A DNA stretch of 64,000 bases from Lachnospiraceae bacterium (GCA_017461725.1 JAFTXG010000028.1:1-64000), one strand, 5' to 3'. Numbered from the stretch's first letter, positions 6,918 to 15,721 are shown. The notes: generated by a model not told the origin, from the letters alone. Translations and numbers: made by a program.

Positions 6918-8102
6918 TTATCGCAGTTTCTCCGCCAGCGTTCTTCTCACCTTCTTGCGTGTGATCTCCACCAGCCCCAGCTTCGTCATATCCACCAGGG
7001 TAGTCTTGATCTGATCAGCGGAAAGCAGCGAATCGAGATAACTCATCAACTCCTGACGGCTCTCCTCCGTCTTCATATCGATGAAGTCCACAATGATAAT
7101 GCCGGACAGATTGCGCAGTCTAATCTGAAGGGCGATCTCCTTCGCTGCCTCCAGATTGAGCTTAAGGAATGTCTCCTCCGCATTTTTCTTTCCGGTGAAT
7201 TTGCCGGTATTCACGTCAATAACTGTCATGGCCTCCGTGGGCTGGATCACCAGAAAACCTCCTGATTTCAACCACACCCGCTCCGACAGCGCCCGCTCCA
7301 GCTCTGTCTCAAGGCTGTAGAGCTTGTGAAGGGAATAATCGTCGGTGTACAGCCGCAGCCGCTCCTTCAAGGTGGGGCAATTCTTCTCCACAAACTCCGA
7401 CAACTGTTCAAACAGCTGTGCATTATCGGTAACAATCTCGTCCAGCTCGTCATCCCTGCTGTCCCGAATCTCCTGAAGCCACGCCGGCGAAACAGCGAAC
7501 ATCAGACTGCCGGACTTGCGATAGTTTGCCTCCGCGCGTATGGTCGTCAGACGGTCGAGCAGGGAGAATGCCTCATCCCGAACCACGTCAGCAGTGACTG
7601 CCATGGCATTGGTGCGCACGATCAGCGCATATTCATCGCTAGGGAAATCGGAAAGTACTTCTCTGATCTGCTCTTTCAATTCTTTATACTGTCCCACTTT
7701 CAGCCTGGATGAGAAGGAAAGTCCCGGTCGACCGCAGGTCAGCGCCACATAGCGACCGGTCAGATTCAACCGACCGGTGAGCATCATCATCTTGGTCTTG
7801 ACCGGATCGCGCTCCACCTGCACCAGGATCAGATCCCCCTCCTTCAGGCGATCATGCTTGCCCGAAGAGAGGTAAATATGGGTTTTATTGTCTGTCAGGG
7901 AATAATATCCGGTTAGCCCATCTCCCACGTCCACAAAGGCCGCCTGAATGCCGGGAACCACCTTGTTCACACGGCCGACATAAATATTGCCGATGAGGGA
8001 CTCCGACTCAGATTTCTCCCAGTCAAAGCGGATAAAGCGGTCATTCTCACGGACAGCAGTCAGAATGCCGTCACGATATAAGGTGATGATACGTTTATTC
8101 AT
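6918..8102 (-). CDS. rng: Ribonuclease G/E family endoribonuclease
   Basis: 394 residues. An N-terminal S1 RNA-binding domain (about 35-115, GNIYVGRVNKVVPGIQAAFVDVG) precedes the RNase H-like catalytic part; the metal-binding Asp residues are visible in MTVIDVNTG and IIIVDFIDM. The family cuts single-stranded RNA at 5' monophosphate-sensing sites in rRNA and mRNA processing. The protein ends at TRKKVRRTLAEKLR, just where longer members continue into the CPxCxG zinc-link and small domain, so that part is absent. Start at 8102 chosen for GGAAG five bases before it. Last gene of the TIGR03960-TIGR03936-rng transcript. Confidence 0.9.
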   Translation of the reverse strand: MNKRIITLYRDGILTAVRENDRFIRFDWEKSESESLIGNIYVGRVNKVVPGIQAAFVDVGDGLTGYYSLTDNKTHIYLSSGKHDRLKEGDLILVQVERDPVKTKMMMLTGRLNLTGRYVALTCGRPGLSFSSRLKVGQYKELKEQIREVLSDFPSDEYALIVRTNAMAVTADVVRDEAFSLLDRLTTIRAEANYRKSGSLMFAVSPAWLQEIRDSRDDELDEIVTDNAQLFEQLSEFVEKNCPTLKERLRLYTDDYSLHKLYSLETELERALSERVWLKSGGFLVIQPTEAMTVIDVNTGKFTGKKNAEETFLKLNLEAAKEIALQIRLRNLSGIIIVDFIDMKTEESRQELMSYLDSLLSADQIKTTLVDMTKLGLVEITRKKVRRTLAEKLR

Positions 8103-8197
8103 GTCAACTTCCATTTCTGTGCAGATTCCGTTCAGAAAAACTTTATATGATCTGCATACGCAAAAATCAGTACTGATATAAAATCCAAACTAATTCA

Positions 8198-8908
8198 CTA
8201 CAGAATGTCAGTTCCAACATCCTGCAGAGAAACCAGCTTGCGCTCGTTTTCATCGCCCAGGTCCGTGTACATTTCCAGACGATGGATCATCAGCGCGAAG
8301 GGTGACAGTTCCTCACCCTTACTGTCGTAGAATGCCTGGAAGACCATCTCCGGCTTTAAATGGTTGGTGCTGCCAGAAGCCACCTGCATGAACACTTCTC
8401 CCTCGGAGATCTTCAGCTGATAGATCAGCGGGCGGATATTAATCTGCTTTACACTCCGCTTGGTCTGTTTTTCCACCATAATTTCGTCCTGCCCGCAGAA
8501 TGCTTCAAACTCTGTCCAGAACTGCGCCAAGTCCTCCGGCTCATAGCCGGGGCGGAATTTCACGGTATAATCTGCCGCTGCAAACCCTGCCATGGCATTG
8601 TCCGCTCCGTCGGGAAGCAACCGCCAGCTGAGGACACGGATTCCATCCACCGTATGCGCATTCAGCTTTGCCAGCATTTCTGCGGAGGAACCGCTCTCAC
8701 TGACCTCGATATCCATATATTCACCCTCGCTGGTCAGTCCCAGACTCAAGGGTGCACTGAAGGACATGATCTGATGAGGGCTGAAACCTGCGGAATAACA
8801 GATTGCCACCCCTGCACGGCGCAATACTTTCTGGAAAAATCGCATCACATCAAGATGACCGATAAATTTCAGATCGCCTTCCTTGGTAAACTTGACTCTA
8901 ATTTTCAA
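8198..8908 (-). CDS. TIGR03936 family protein (DUF2344), radical-SAM-associated
   Basis: 236 residues of the DUF2344 family (KIRVKFTKEGDLKFIGHLDVMRFFQKVLRRAGV at the N-terminus, GFSPHQIMSFSAPL near residue 45). These proteins occur next to, or fused to, the TIGR03960 radical-SAM protein, and a role in RNA modification has been suggested from this neighbourhood; the function is not known. No ATG is available: the likely start is a TTG at 8908, preceded by GGAGGAGG and overlapping the upstream gene by 11 bases, which indicates translational coupling. Confidence 0.85.
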   Translation of the reverse strand: MKIRVKFTKEGDLKFIGHLDVMRFFQKVLRRAGVAICYSAGFSPHQIMSFSAPLSLGLTSEGEYMDIEVSESGSSAEMLAKLNAHTVDGIRVLSWRLLPDGADNAMAGFAAADYTVKFRPGYEPEDLAQFWTEFEAFCGQDEIMVEKQTKRSVKQINIRPLIYQLKISEGEVFMQVASGSTNHLKPEMVFQAFYDSKGEELSPFALMIHRLEMYTDLGDENERKLVSLQDVGTDIL

Positions 8909-10757
8909 AGCAGACACCTCCTCCGAATGTAGCTGCACCGCAGCCCTGACACTGGGCACGGCAGTTGGGGGACACCTTCGCCTCCATAGCGCGGTTCCAC
9001 TCCCGCTTCAAGAAGTTCTTGGTCACGCCGGCATCGATGAAATCCCAGGGGAACACTTCCTCCAGAGAGCGCTCGCGCATGGTGTAAAAATCGATATCCA
9101 AGCCCACTTCCTCGAAGGCCTTAAGCCACTTCTGGTAATCAAAATTCTCGGTCCAGGAGTCGAACAGACAGCCCATCTCATATGCACGGCGGATACCCTT
9201 GGCTACCTTTCGGTCTCCACGGGCAAATACACCCTCCAGAATGGTAACGTCCGCGTCGTGCCATGCGTATCTCAGACTCTTGTGATTCAGTTCACCCTTC
9301 ATGGCGGTGCTGACCACTCTCGCTCGGCGCTCGTACTCCTCGGGGGTGTACATCACCGCCCACTGGAGAGGCGTGAAGGGCTTGGGGATAAAGAAGGAAG
9401 TGCTCACATTGATCTGCACGCGGCCGTTTCGTTTTTCCTTCGGCACCTCATCAAAATAGACTGCTGCCATCCGGTTGGCCAGATGGGAAATACCCTCCAT
9501 GTCTGCTTCAGTCTCAGTGGGCAGACCGAGCATAAAATACAGCTTAACTTTGTTCCAGCCACCGCGGAATGCCTCCGCCGCTCCGGACATGATCACTTCC
9601 TCGGTCAGACCCTTGTTGATGGTGTCGCGCATCCGCTGGGTTCCGGCCTCAGGTGCGAAAGTGATGCTGCTCTTGCGCACATCCTGCACCTTGCTCATGA
9701 CATCCAGAGAGAATGCATCGATGCGCAGGGACGGCAGGGAAATATTCACGCCGGTGCCCTTATTCTCAATCAAAAAGTTTACGATATCAGCCAGATGACT
9801 GTAATCGCTGGAACTTAAGGAGCTTAACGAAATCTCCTCCTGACCGGAGTTTTTCAGCATATTTGCCGCCTTTTCCTTCAGGAAATCGATGTTTCGCTCG
9901 CGGACAGGGCGGTAAACCATACCGGCCTGACAGAAGCGGCAGCCGCGGATACAGCCGCGCTGGATCTCCAGCACCACACGGTCCTGGGTAACCTTCATAA
10001 AGGGCACGATGGGCTTATCCGGATAGGGCACATGGTCCAGATCCAGAGCAATCACCTTGCGCACCGTAGCGGGCGCGTGGTCATTGATGGCAACCATCTC
10101 ATCAATGGTACCGTCCTCATTATATTTGATCTCATAGAAGCCGGGCACATAGATGCCGGGCACACCGGCAGCTGCCTCCAGAAACGCTCTGCGGCTCTTG
10201 CCCTGCTTCTTGCACTCTTTGTAAATATCCAGCAGTTCATCGTAGGACGTCTCACCCTCGCCGATGTAGAACAGATCAAAGAACTCCGCGATGGGCTCAG
10301 GATTGTACACACAGGGGCCTCCACCGATGACGATGGGGTCCTCCTCGGTGCGGTCAGCCGCCGACAGTGGAATACCCGCCAGATCCAGCACCTGCAGAAT
10401 ATTTGTATAACACATCTCATACTGGATGGTGATGCCCAGGAAGTCAAAGTTCTTCACCGGGTCCTGGGACTCCAGCGCAAACAGCGGGATGTGCTCCTCC
10501 CGCATCAGCTTGTCCAGATCATTCCAGGGGGAGTAGACACGCTCACACCAGGTGTCCTGCCTGCGATTGAACATCTCATACAATATCTGAATACCCAGAT
10601 GGGACATGCCGATCTCGTAGACGTCGGGGAAACAGATGGCAAAGCGAATGTCCACCGAATCCTTATCTTTCACAACGGCATTGACTTCATTTCCCAGATA
10701 ACGGGCAGGCTTCTCGATGCTTAAGAGCTGCTCGTCGGTTAAGGCCAGTTTTCTCAT
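8898..10757 (-). CDS. TIGR03960 family B12-binding-type radical SAM protein
   Basis: 619 residues. The N-terminal half has a cobalamin-binding-like region (CFPDVYEIGMSHLGIQILY, then VIGGGPCVYNPEPIAEFFD), and the radical-SAM core begins near residue 255 with the cluster motif CIRGCRFC and YRPVRERN after it. The reaction is unknown. In clostridia it is regularly followed by TIGR03936 and rng, as here, which points to RNA metabolism. The C-terminus ends with a Cys-rich QCQGCGAATF segment that may bind a second cluster or zinc. AAAGGAG precedes the ATG at a long spacing of about 13 bases. Confidence 0.9.
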   Translation of the reverse strand: MRKLALTDEQLLSIEKPARYLGNEVNAVVKDKDSVDIRFAICFPDVYEIGMSHLGIQILYEMFNRRQDTWCERVYSPWNDLDKLMREEHIPLFALESQDPVKNFDFLGITIQYEMCYTNILQVLDLAGIPLSAADRTEEDPIVIGGGPCVYNPEPIAEFFDLFYIGEGETSYDELLDIYKECKKQGKSRRAFLEAAAGVPGIYVPGFYEIKYNEDGTIDEMVAINDHAPATVRKVIALDLDHVPYPDKPIVPFMKVTQDRVVLEIQRGCIRGCRFCQAGMVYRPVRERNIDFLKEKAANMLKNSGQEEISLSSLSSSDYSHLADIVNFLIENKGTGVNISLPSLRIDAFSLDVMSKVQDVRKSSITFAPEAGTQRMRDTINKGLTEEVIMSGAAEAFRGGWNKVKLYFMLGLPTETEADMEGISHLANRMAAVYFDEVPKEKRNGRVQINVSTSFFIPKPFTPLQWAVMYTPEEYERRARVVSTAMKGELNHKSLRYAWHDADVTILEGVFARGDRKVAKGIRRAYEMGCLFDSWTENFDYQKWLKAFEEVGLDIDFYTMRERSLEEVFPWDFIDAGVTKNFLKREWNRAMEAKVSPNCRAQCQGCGAATFGGGVCFEN

Positions 10758-10788
10758 GTTGTAATGATTCTCCTTTAGTGCTATATTC

Positions 10789-11307
10789 TCACAGTATCAA
10801 TTCAAAGATACCGCCATCAAAAACAATGTCATTTCCTTCTTCATCCTGATAAAAGGATACCTTCTCCTCGCCAGTCAGTTTGAATCCCAGCGAGTAAAGC
10901 AGATTGACCGAGGGCAAATTGTTCAGCGCGGTTCCAGCTGTAAATCTGGTTATGCCGAGGCTCTGCAAATAGTCAATCAGTGCTATATGACTTTCCTTCG
11001 CATAACCCTTGCCATGGTACGCGGAATGAAAACAGTAACCGATTTCGTACCCATTGTCTCTTATATTGAATGCAATGTATCCGATCAATCTATCCCGGAG
11101 ACACACCGCAAAAAACATATGCTCCATTCCACAACTGACTTCAGCCCATCTGGATATTCTTGCGCGGACATCTGCTTCATCTGTGTTGTGCGGCATATCG
11201 TACTGAGCGTATTCAGATAAATTGAACTCCTCCCAGATTTCTTTGACGCTTTGCCAATCGCTCTCGTCTATGTGCCGAATCTGCAATCGTTCAGTTTTGA
11301 TCAACAT
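10789..11307 (-). CDS. GNAT family N-acetyltransferase (RimJ/RimL type)
   Basis: 172 residues of the GNAT fold: LIKTERLQIRHIDESDW opening typical of the RimJ/RimL branch and an acetyl-CoA-binding segment around HGKGYAKESHIALIDYL near residue 110. Acetyl-CoA-dependent N-acetylation of a protein N-terminus or a small amine is expected; the substrate is unknown. It follows the fusion gene at 11312 by four bases and is probably translated from the same mRNA. Confidence 0.82.
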   Translation of the reverse strand: MLIKTERLQIRHIDESDWQSVKEIWEEFNLSEYAQYDMPHNTDEADVRARISRWAEVSCGMEHMFFAVCLRDRLIGYIAFNIRDNGYEIGYCFHSAYHGKGYAKESHIALIDYLQSLGITRFTAGTALNNLPSVNLLYSLGFKLTGEEKVSFYQDEEGNDIVFDGGIFELIL

Positions 11308-11311
11308 ATCG

Positions 11312-12559
11312 CTATTCTCCGCAACTTCTTATGTATTCAATCTCGTGCAGCAAATCATACAGTGTATCCTGGGACAGACCCCCCCGCTTCAATGTCATCG
11401 GCAGCTCTCCTCGCTCGTCCCGCTGATAATCTGCGAGCCAAAGACCGTTTTCGTAATAGTTTTTTAACGCCTGTATCTTTTCTCTGATCGCAGGGTCAGT
11501 TTTTACCGCCGCTGTGGAGGAGTTCATTTCCTCTGTGGCGGTATTCATTACCTCTGAGGAGGTGTTCATCGTCTGCAGCACATCGTCCAGATAGGACTCC
11601 ATTTGGCTGATTCTGGCGATGACTGCACGGAGTTCTTCATCTAGCCTCATTTTGCCCTCTGATACCATCTCATTCTTCTGCCTCGGTTCATTCCCGGATG
11701 TCATTTCATCCCCTACCTCAGACGAATACATCATCCCATAAAGATGGTCATACTGCTCCCCATATAGATAATTTATACCATTTTCTTCCTCGATGGTAAA
11801 GCCACATTTTCGATGAGTTGCCAGAGAAGCGATATTCTTTTTATTTACATTGCTGCGAATTTTGACCGCGCCCTTCCCACTCAGCGATGAGATTACTTCC
11901 CGGATCAACGCTGCGGCATAGCCTTTTCGCCGATGATTCGGTGCGGTCTCCAGCGCCTCCATGTAATAGAAATCATCGATTTTAGTCAGCCTCAGTGCGC
12001 TCACCCATTGACCGTCCACGTCCAGAACATAGTAAGTATTTTGCTCTTTTGAGAAAAAGGTCTTCAGAAAGTCGATAAAATATCGTTCCTCCTCTTTGAT
12101 GGCTTCGGTCAGGTCAGAAAGCTCCGGGTGCTTGTCTGTGGCGTTTTCCATGCTGGCCTCAATGTAGATTTCGTGGACCATACGGCACATTTGCGGTTCG
12201 GTCATTTGGTTAAAGGTCAGTAACATTTGTTTACCTAACGTTTCCACAAATATCTGTCTCAACACTTTATGTGGTATATCTTGTTTCGAGTATATCTGCA
12301 GCATACCCTTTGGCGTAATTTTATAACCGGCCAATTCTTCTTTGTGCTGAATTACCGCCTTCGCTTCGATATTAATATGGTCTTTGAACGGGATCAATCT
12401 CACGAAATTCTCGCCCAAATAATAGCTTGGCAATTTGGCCCACATTGTTTCTGTCAAACCAAAAGGAACGCTGTCATATATTGCCTGACGCAACAATCTG
12501 AACATATCAACAATTTCTGTCGGATATTTTTCAATATAAATCTTAACTTGTTCGTTCAT
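11312..12559 (-). CDS. Three-domain fusion: DUF1801 - GNAT - DUF4298
   Basis: 415 residues that read as three modules. Residues 5-105 resemble DUF1801/YdhG-like proteins (ETMWAKLPSYYLGENFVRLIPFKDHINIEA). Residues 120-270 are a GNAT acetyltransferase with the CoA loop APNHRRKGYAAALI near residue 213. Residues 304-412 match DUF4298 (MESYLDDVLQ, then LKNYYENGLWLADYQRDERGELP). Function unknown. The coiled-coil part of DUF4298 holds a 21-bp tandem repeat (11513-11572) coding MNT/S-containing heptads. The three modules usually occur as separate proteins. It overlaps nothing and lies four bases upstream of the GNAT gene. Confidence 0.75.
   Translation of the reverse strand: MNEQVKIYIEKYPTEIVDMFRLLRQAIYDSVPFGLTETMWAKLPSYYLGENFVRLIPFKDHINIEAKAVIQHKEELAGYKITPKGMLQIYSKQDIPHKVLRQIFVETLGKQMLLTFNQMTEPQMCRMVHEIYIEASMENATDKHPELSDLTEAIKEEERYFIDFLKTFFSKEQNTYYVLDVDGQWVSALRLTKIDDFYYMEALETAPNHRRKGYAAALIREVISSLSGKGAVKIRSNVNKKNIASLATHRKCGFTIEEENGINYLYGEQYDHLYGMMYSSEVGDEMTSGNEPRQKNEMVSEGKMRLDEELRAVIARISQMESYLDDVLQTMNTSSEVMNTATEEMNSSTAAVKTDPAIREKIQALKNYYENGLWLADYQRDERGELPMTLKRGGLSQDTLYDLLHEIEYIRSCGE
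11513..11572 (-). repeat. 21-bp imperfect tandem repeat inside the fusion gene
   Basis: About two and a half units of 21 bases (7 codons) encode TMNTSSEV, MNTATEE and MNSSTAA. The unit lengthens the coiled-coil of the DUF4298 part in whole heptads, so copy-number changes would keep the frame and helix phase. Confidence 0.6.
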
Positions 12560-12640
12560 TTAACCCCTCTGCGAATCCATGTCTTTCAACCGCGGTGAGA
12601 TTCGGCACCCAATAGTTATTCTACTATTCTTGAAGCCATA

Positions 12641-12805
12641 TTAAAAATCAGTTTCCAATCCCCCATCCATTTTCTTCCATGTGGATGTAATATGAAACTT
12701 GCCTTGTAAATCTTTATTTTCAATATTTTCTACAAATGTTTCAATCACATAATGTGTCTGACATATTTCTGCGGTTTTCATCATTACTTCATAATCAAAA
12801 ATCAC
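12641..12805 (-). pseudogene. Short remnant, possibly the C-terminal half of a SnoaL/NTF2-like protein
   Basis: Between the TfoX-like gene and the fusion gene an open frame of about 54 codons reads FDYEVMMKTAEICQTHYVIE, then ENIENKDLQGKFHITSTWKK near its end. The LQGKFHITSTWKKMDGG segment resembles the last strands of SnoaL-like/DUF4440 domains, but the N-terminal half is absent. A GTG at 12805 with AAGGAG 11 bases upstream could start a small protein. Either a truncated gene or a genuine small unknown protein; I favour a remnant. Confidence 0.35.
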
Positions 12806-12843
12806 ACTTCCACGGTCTCCTTTTGACGAGATTTCAGCTTTGA

Positions 12844-13155
12844 TTATTTCCTCTTTGGTGTCGGAAGCTCGTCATACATCGCATCAAACAGCTTTGTCAG
12901 AAACTCTTTGCTGTCAACAGCATCAACCAACAGCATTTCTTTCGCACCTTCATAGGGCAGTTCATACGTTGCATCTGGCATAAGTGAAATGGCTGATTTA
13001 ACGGGCTTCACCAGTAATCGGTCATCGTATATACCACCGACGATTTTCCCGCGATAATAGAGGATGTACTCCCCCATCATCGCTCTATGGGTTATCTCTT
13101 CCAATTCGGATAGCTGTTCCAGGATAAAACCTAAATACGCTTTACTCGAAGCCAT
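12844..13155 (-). CDS. TfoX/Sxy N-terminal domain protein
   Basis: A 103-residue single-domain protein with the TfoX_N pattern: MMGEYILYYRGKIVGGIYDDRLLVKP near residue 30 and the YELPYEGAKEMLLVDAVDSKEFLTKLF segment near residue 65. TfoX_N proteins are linked to competence in proteobacteria, but stand-alone members in Firmicutes have no defined role. The start at 13155 follows GGGGGAG closely; an ATG 21 bases upstream lacks a ribosome site. It follows the XRE-type regulator by 27 bases and is likely co-transcribed. Confidence 0.8.
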   Translation of the reverse strand: MASSKAYLGFILEQLSELEEITHRAMMGEYILYYRGKIVGGIYDDRLLVKPVKSAISLMPDATYELPYEGAKEMLLVDAVDSKEFLTKLFDAMYDELPTPKRK

Positions 13156-13182
13156 ATTCTCCCCCGTAAAATTCACATTTGT

Positions 13183-13947
13183 TTATCTCTTTTTGTAAAT
13201 GACTAACTCAGGATTTGAACCATTTTCTTCATAAGTGCATACAAGGAGAAAATCCATATTCGCAATAATGCCAAAGCACCTGTCTCCACCAAACTCACAC
13301 TCAAGTTGATTCCCCAGATAGGTAGCATCGTCATCTAAAAATTTGACGGTATTTCCGTTAGGGAGTGTATATTCAAGATTAACAAAACCTCCGACAAGTG
13401 CATTGAGATTTTCAACCTTTGGCATTCCTTCGATTTGCAGAGCGTTAAATTCGTCAATGATTTGCAACTTCAGTTCATCAAATTTTTCGTCTCCTCCCAG
13501 ATCGGCATACTTTTTCCAATAATTCAACTTTGGCAGTATATCTCTCATATATGACCGCACCTGTTCGGTGGAAAAGTCTTCATTGGCCATGTGTCCGGCA
13601 CAGAACTCAATCAAATCATCCATATTATCATAAGTATATTCGCCGTCCACATAACACCATTTGCAGTATTCCTCATTGAATATGCCGTCTGTTTCTTTGC
13701 TGACGATGGTGTCATCAAGAGGCATACCACAGCACTGGCAAATCAACTGCCGGGGAGACCCAAGGAGGGTATTGATCGAAACATTGAACTGTTTTGATAG
13801 CAGCTTTAACGTTTCCGTATTTGGTGTCGTTTCTCCATTTTCCCAGCGCGATACTGCCTGGCGCGTAACGTAAACTTTTTCTGCAAGCTCGTCCTGTGAT
13901 AATCCCGCTTTATTTCTTAATTCCAATATAACATCTTTTGTTTCCAT
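13183..13947 (-). CDS. XRE-family regulator with zinc-ribbon domain
   Basis: 254 residues: an N-terminal XRE helix-turn-helix (about 2-60, GLSQDELAEKVYVTRQAVSRWENG), then a zinc-ribbon-like region near residues 70-100 with CQCCGMPL and EEYCKWCY, and a C-terminal part of about 90 residues that I do not recognise. The combination is common in Firmicutes and usually of unknown ligand. The start at 13947 is eight bases after GGAGGTG. The promoter at 13969-13996 overlaps GCAAC/GTTGC half-sites, which suggests autoregulation. Confidence 0.82.
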   Translation of the reverse strand: METKDVILELRNKAGLSQDELAEKVYVTRQAVSRWENGETTPNTETLKLLSKQFNVSINTLLGSPRQLICQCCGMPLDDTIVSKETDGIFNEEYCKWCYVDGEYTYDNMDDLIEFCAGHMANEDFSTEQVRSYMRDILPKLNYWKKYADLGGDEKFDELKLQIIDEFNALQIEGMPKVENLNALVGGFVNLEYTLPNGNTVKFLDDDATYLGNQLECEFGGDRCFGIIANMDFLLVCTYEENGSNPELVIYKKR

Positions 13948-13968
13948 GAATTGTTCACCTCCATGGAT

Positions 13969-13996
13969 ATTATATCCCTGATAAATCAAGTTGCAA
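13969..13996 (-). promoter_or_regulatory. Promoter of the XRE regulator with overlapping dyad
   Basis: On the minus strand TTGCAA (13991-13996) and TATAAT (13969-13974) are 16 bases apart. The -35 box lies in GTTGC-AAA-GCAAC (13990-14002), with another GTTGC at 14008-14012, a plausible operator for the gene's own HTH protein. Confidence 0.55.
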
Positions 13997-14050
13997 AGCA
14001 ACCCGCTGTTGCTATCAATTTGAAGATGTCAATATCTTTCCTGTTTTATC

Positions 14051-15631
14051 CTACAGCAGCGTCACATTAATATCCTCACGCAGCTTCTCCCGAAACTCAA
14101 CTCTCCACTCCACATCCTCCACCGGAGCAAACCGTAAGGATGAGCATGCCATGTGCCAGCCCTCGGTCACACTGCCCTTTGGCGATGCTGCTTGTTTGCT
14201 CACTGGGACTGCCATAAAGATAGAGGTAGGTCCGTCTGCTCCGCCGATAATCCCGATGGCACTTGCGCAGGTCATGCCGTTGCCGGAATTTTCATCGTTT
14301 ACGATCGGCTTGCGTCTGGGCTGATCGCTCTCCCGACAGTCTCTCACCGAAAAGTTTCTGTTCGAAATGTCCGGTGACATGGTGTAGGTCATCTGCATAT
14401 AATGGCCCGGAAACTCATATTGAGGATCACGGAACGCGCGCTCCGAAAGTTTCAGCGGCTCAACAGACTGGACCGTCAATGTGTGCTCTGTTCCGGTGAT
14501 CGGGTGCTCAAACTGTATCATTTCGCCCGCAGAAGGTGTGCGAAAGTGCACACCCGGCATGGAGACAGGCGCCGCTTCCAGGGTCAGTTCCATGGACTTG
14601 ATGGCGGTCTTTTTTCCATCAGCCCAGGGGAAGGATTCGCGGTGAAATCCGTATCCCTTCGTCTTATCCAGCCCGTAATGCTCAGCGATCCAGCCGGCTT
14701 CCAGATTAGGGGTAAAGCCCTCCGGCAGACATCCTTCCGGTATCCATGACTCACCGCTTCCGCGAGTCATGCGCATCTCGGTGCCGTTTACGGTTAATTT
14801 CGTGCGAATGTCAATATTCAGCGGGTGCTCATGCTCAATCAGCTCCCATTCTTCCTCGGGAACAGAAATACCGTTCGCGCGAAGCTCGTCATTCAGCTGC
14901 CATTTCGCCATGAATGTCTGAATGGATTCAGCTGTCGCCTCCACCCCGATGTCCACGACCACTCCGCCGCTGCAGATGTAGACCGCAGGGATAAACCAGT
15001 CAGCACCGCCCCAGTGAAAGTGCTTATCGATCCTTACCTCTTTTCCGGCACGGCCGTAGCCCTTGGTCTCAAAAAATCCGGCACCAAAGCAAACCTTCCA
15101 CTCCGGTGGGGTGGGAACCTTCGGCTCCTCGGGAGCCCACTCCTCGTATTCCGGCTTGAATTTCAGTCTGCGGTAATCAAATTCGGCCTGTACTTTCTGA
15201 ATATAGGCAAACGGGTCCTCTATGGGTGCGAGCCCCAACTTCTCCTTTATCTCAGTTAAAGCCGTTTTCTGCTCATCTGTCGGCGGATTTTCCTGCAAAA
15301 AGGTGTCAAACCGCTCACGGTCCCACCGATGAGCCTGCTCCAGCGCAGCCGAGTCACCGCAGGCCAGCAAAAGCCGCAAAAAATCCTCAAAGGTCTCTGC
15401 CAGCGGATGAACATAGTCCCCGGGTGTATTCATGGGACTGACCGAGAAAATCATCTCACTGAACCCCGTTATCGTACAAAAGTGGATGCCGTCCACACCG
15501 GCCCAGCCGATGACCTTTGCGCCCTTGGGTGTACAGAAATAGTCACTGCGGGTCTCGCCGGGAGCCACACTCAGTGCTGACAAATTTTCCTTTACTTTTT
15601 TATATTTCTCGTAAGTCGTGATATTTTTCAT
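14051..15631 (-). CDS. Large unknown soluble protein with a decarboxylase-beta-like GGADGPT motif
   Basis: About 526 residues with no signal peptide and no membrane segment. I do not recognise a domain in the first 450 residues, which are rich in aromatic and acidic residues. Near residue 460 stands IGIIGGADGPTSIF, the hallmark loop of the beta subunit of sodium-pumping decarboxylases (OadB/GcdB), here in a protein that lacks the membrane helices. Lachnospiraceae carry other proteins annotated as decarboxylase beta subunit on this motif alone. The start at 15631 (ATG) is preferred over a GTG 18 bases upstream; neither has a strong ribosome site. The gene stands alone between an XRE operon and a lipoprotein gene. 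Confidence 0.6.
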   Translation of the reverse strand: MKNITTYEKYKKVKENLSALSVAPGETRSDYFCTPKGAKVIGWAGVDGIHFCTITGFSEMIFSVSPMNTPGDYVHPLAETFEDFLRLLLACGDSAALEQAHRWDRERFDTFLQENPPTDEQKTALTEIKEKLGLAPIEDPFAYIQKVQAEFDYRRLKFKPEYEEWAPEEPKVPTPPEWKVCFGAGFFETKGYGRAGKEVRIDKHFHWGGADWFIPAVYICSGGVVVDIGVEATAESIQTFMAKWQLNDELRANGISVPEEEWELIEHEHPLNIDIRTKLTVNGTEMRMTRGSGESWIPEGCLPEGFTPNLEAGWIAEHYGLDKTKGYGFHRESFPWADGKKTAIKSMELTLEAAPVSMPGVHFRTPSAGEMIQFEHPITGTEHTLTVQSVEPLKLSERAFRDPQYEFPGHYMQMTYTMSPDISNRNFSVRDCRESDQPRRKPIVNDENSGNGMTCASAIGIIGGADGPTSIFMAVPVSKQAASPKGSVTEGWHMACSSLRFAPVEDVEWRVEFREKLREDINVTLL

Positions 15632-15721
15632 AACCGATTCATTCCCCACTGTTTTTTCACTCTGTTCCCCTAACGATGGGCTGTCTTTTCATCCAATTTC
15701 CGGGCGCTGCATAACGTATTA

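Noticed and set aside
13183..13947. Toxin-antitoxin pair (XRE plus TfoX-like gene)
   Set aside because: The partner is a TfoX_N protein, not a known toxin fold, and the XRE protein is large with a zinc-ribbon; nothing else supports a TA module.
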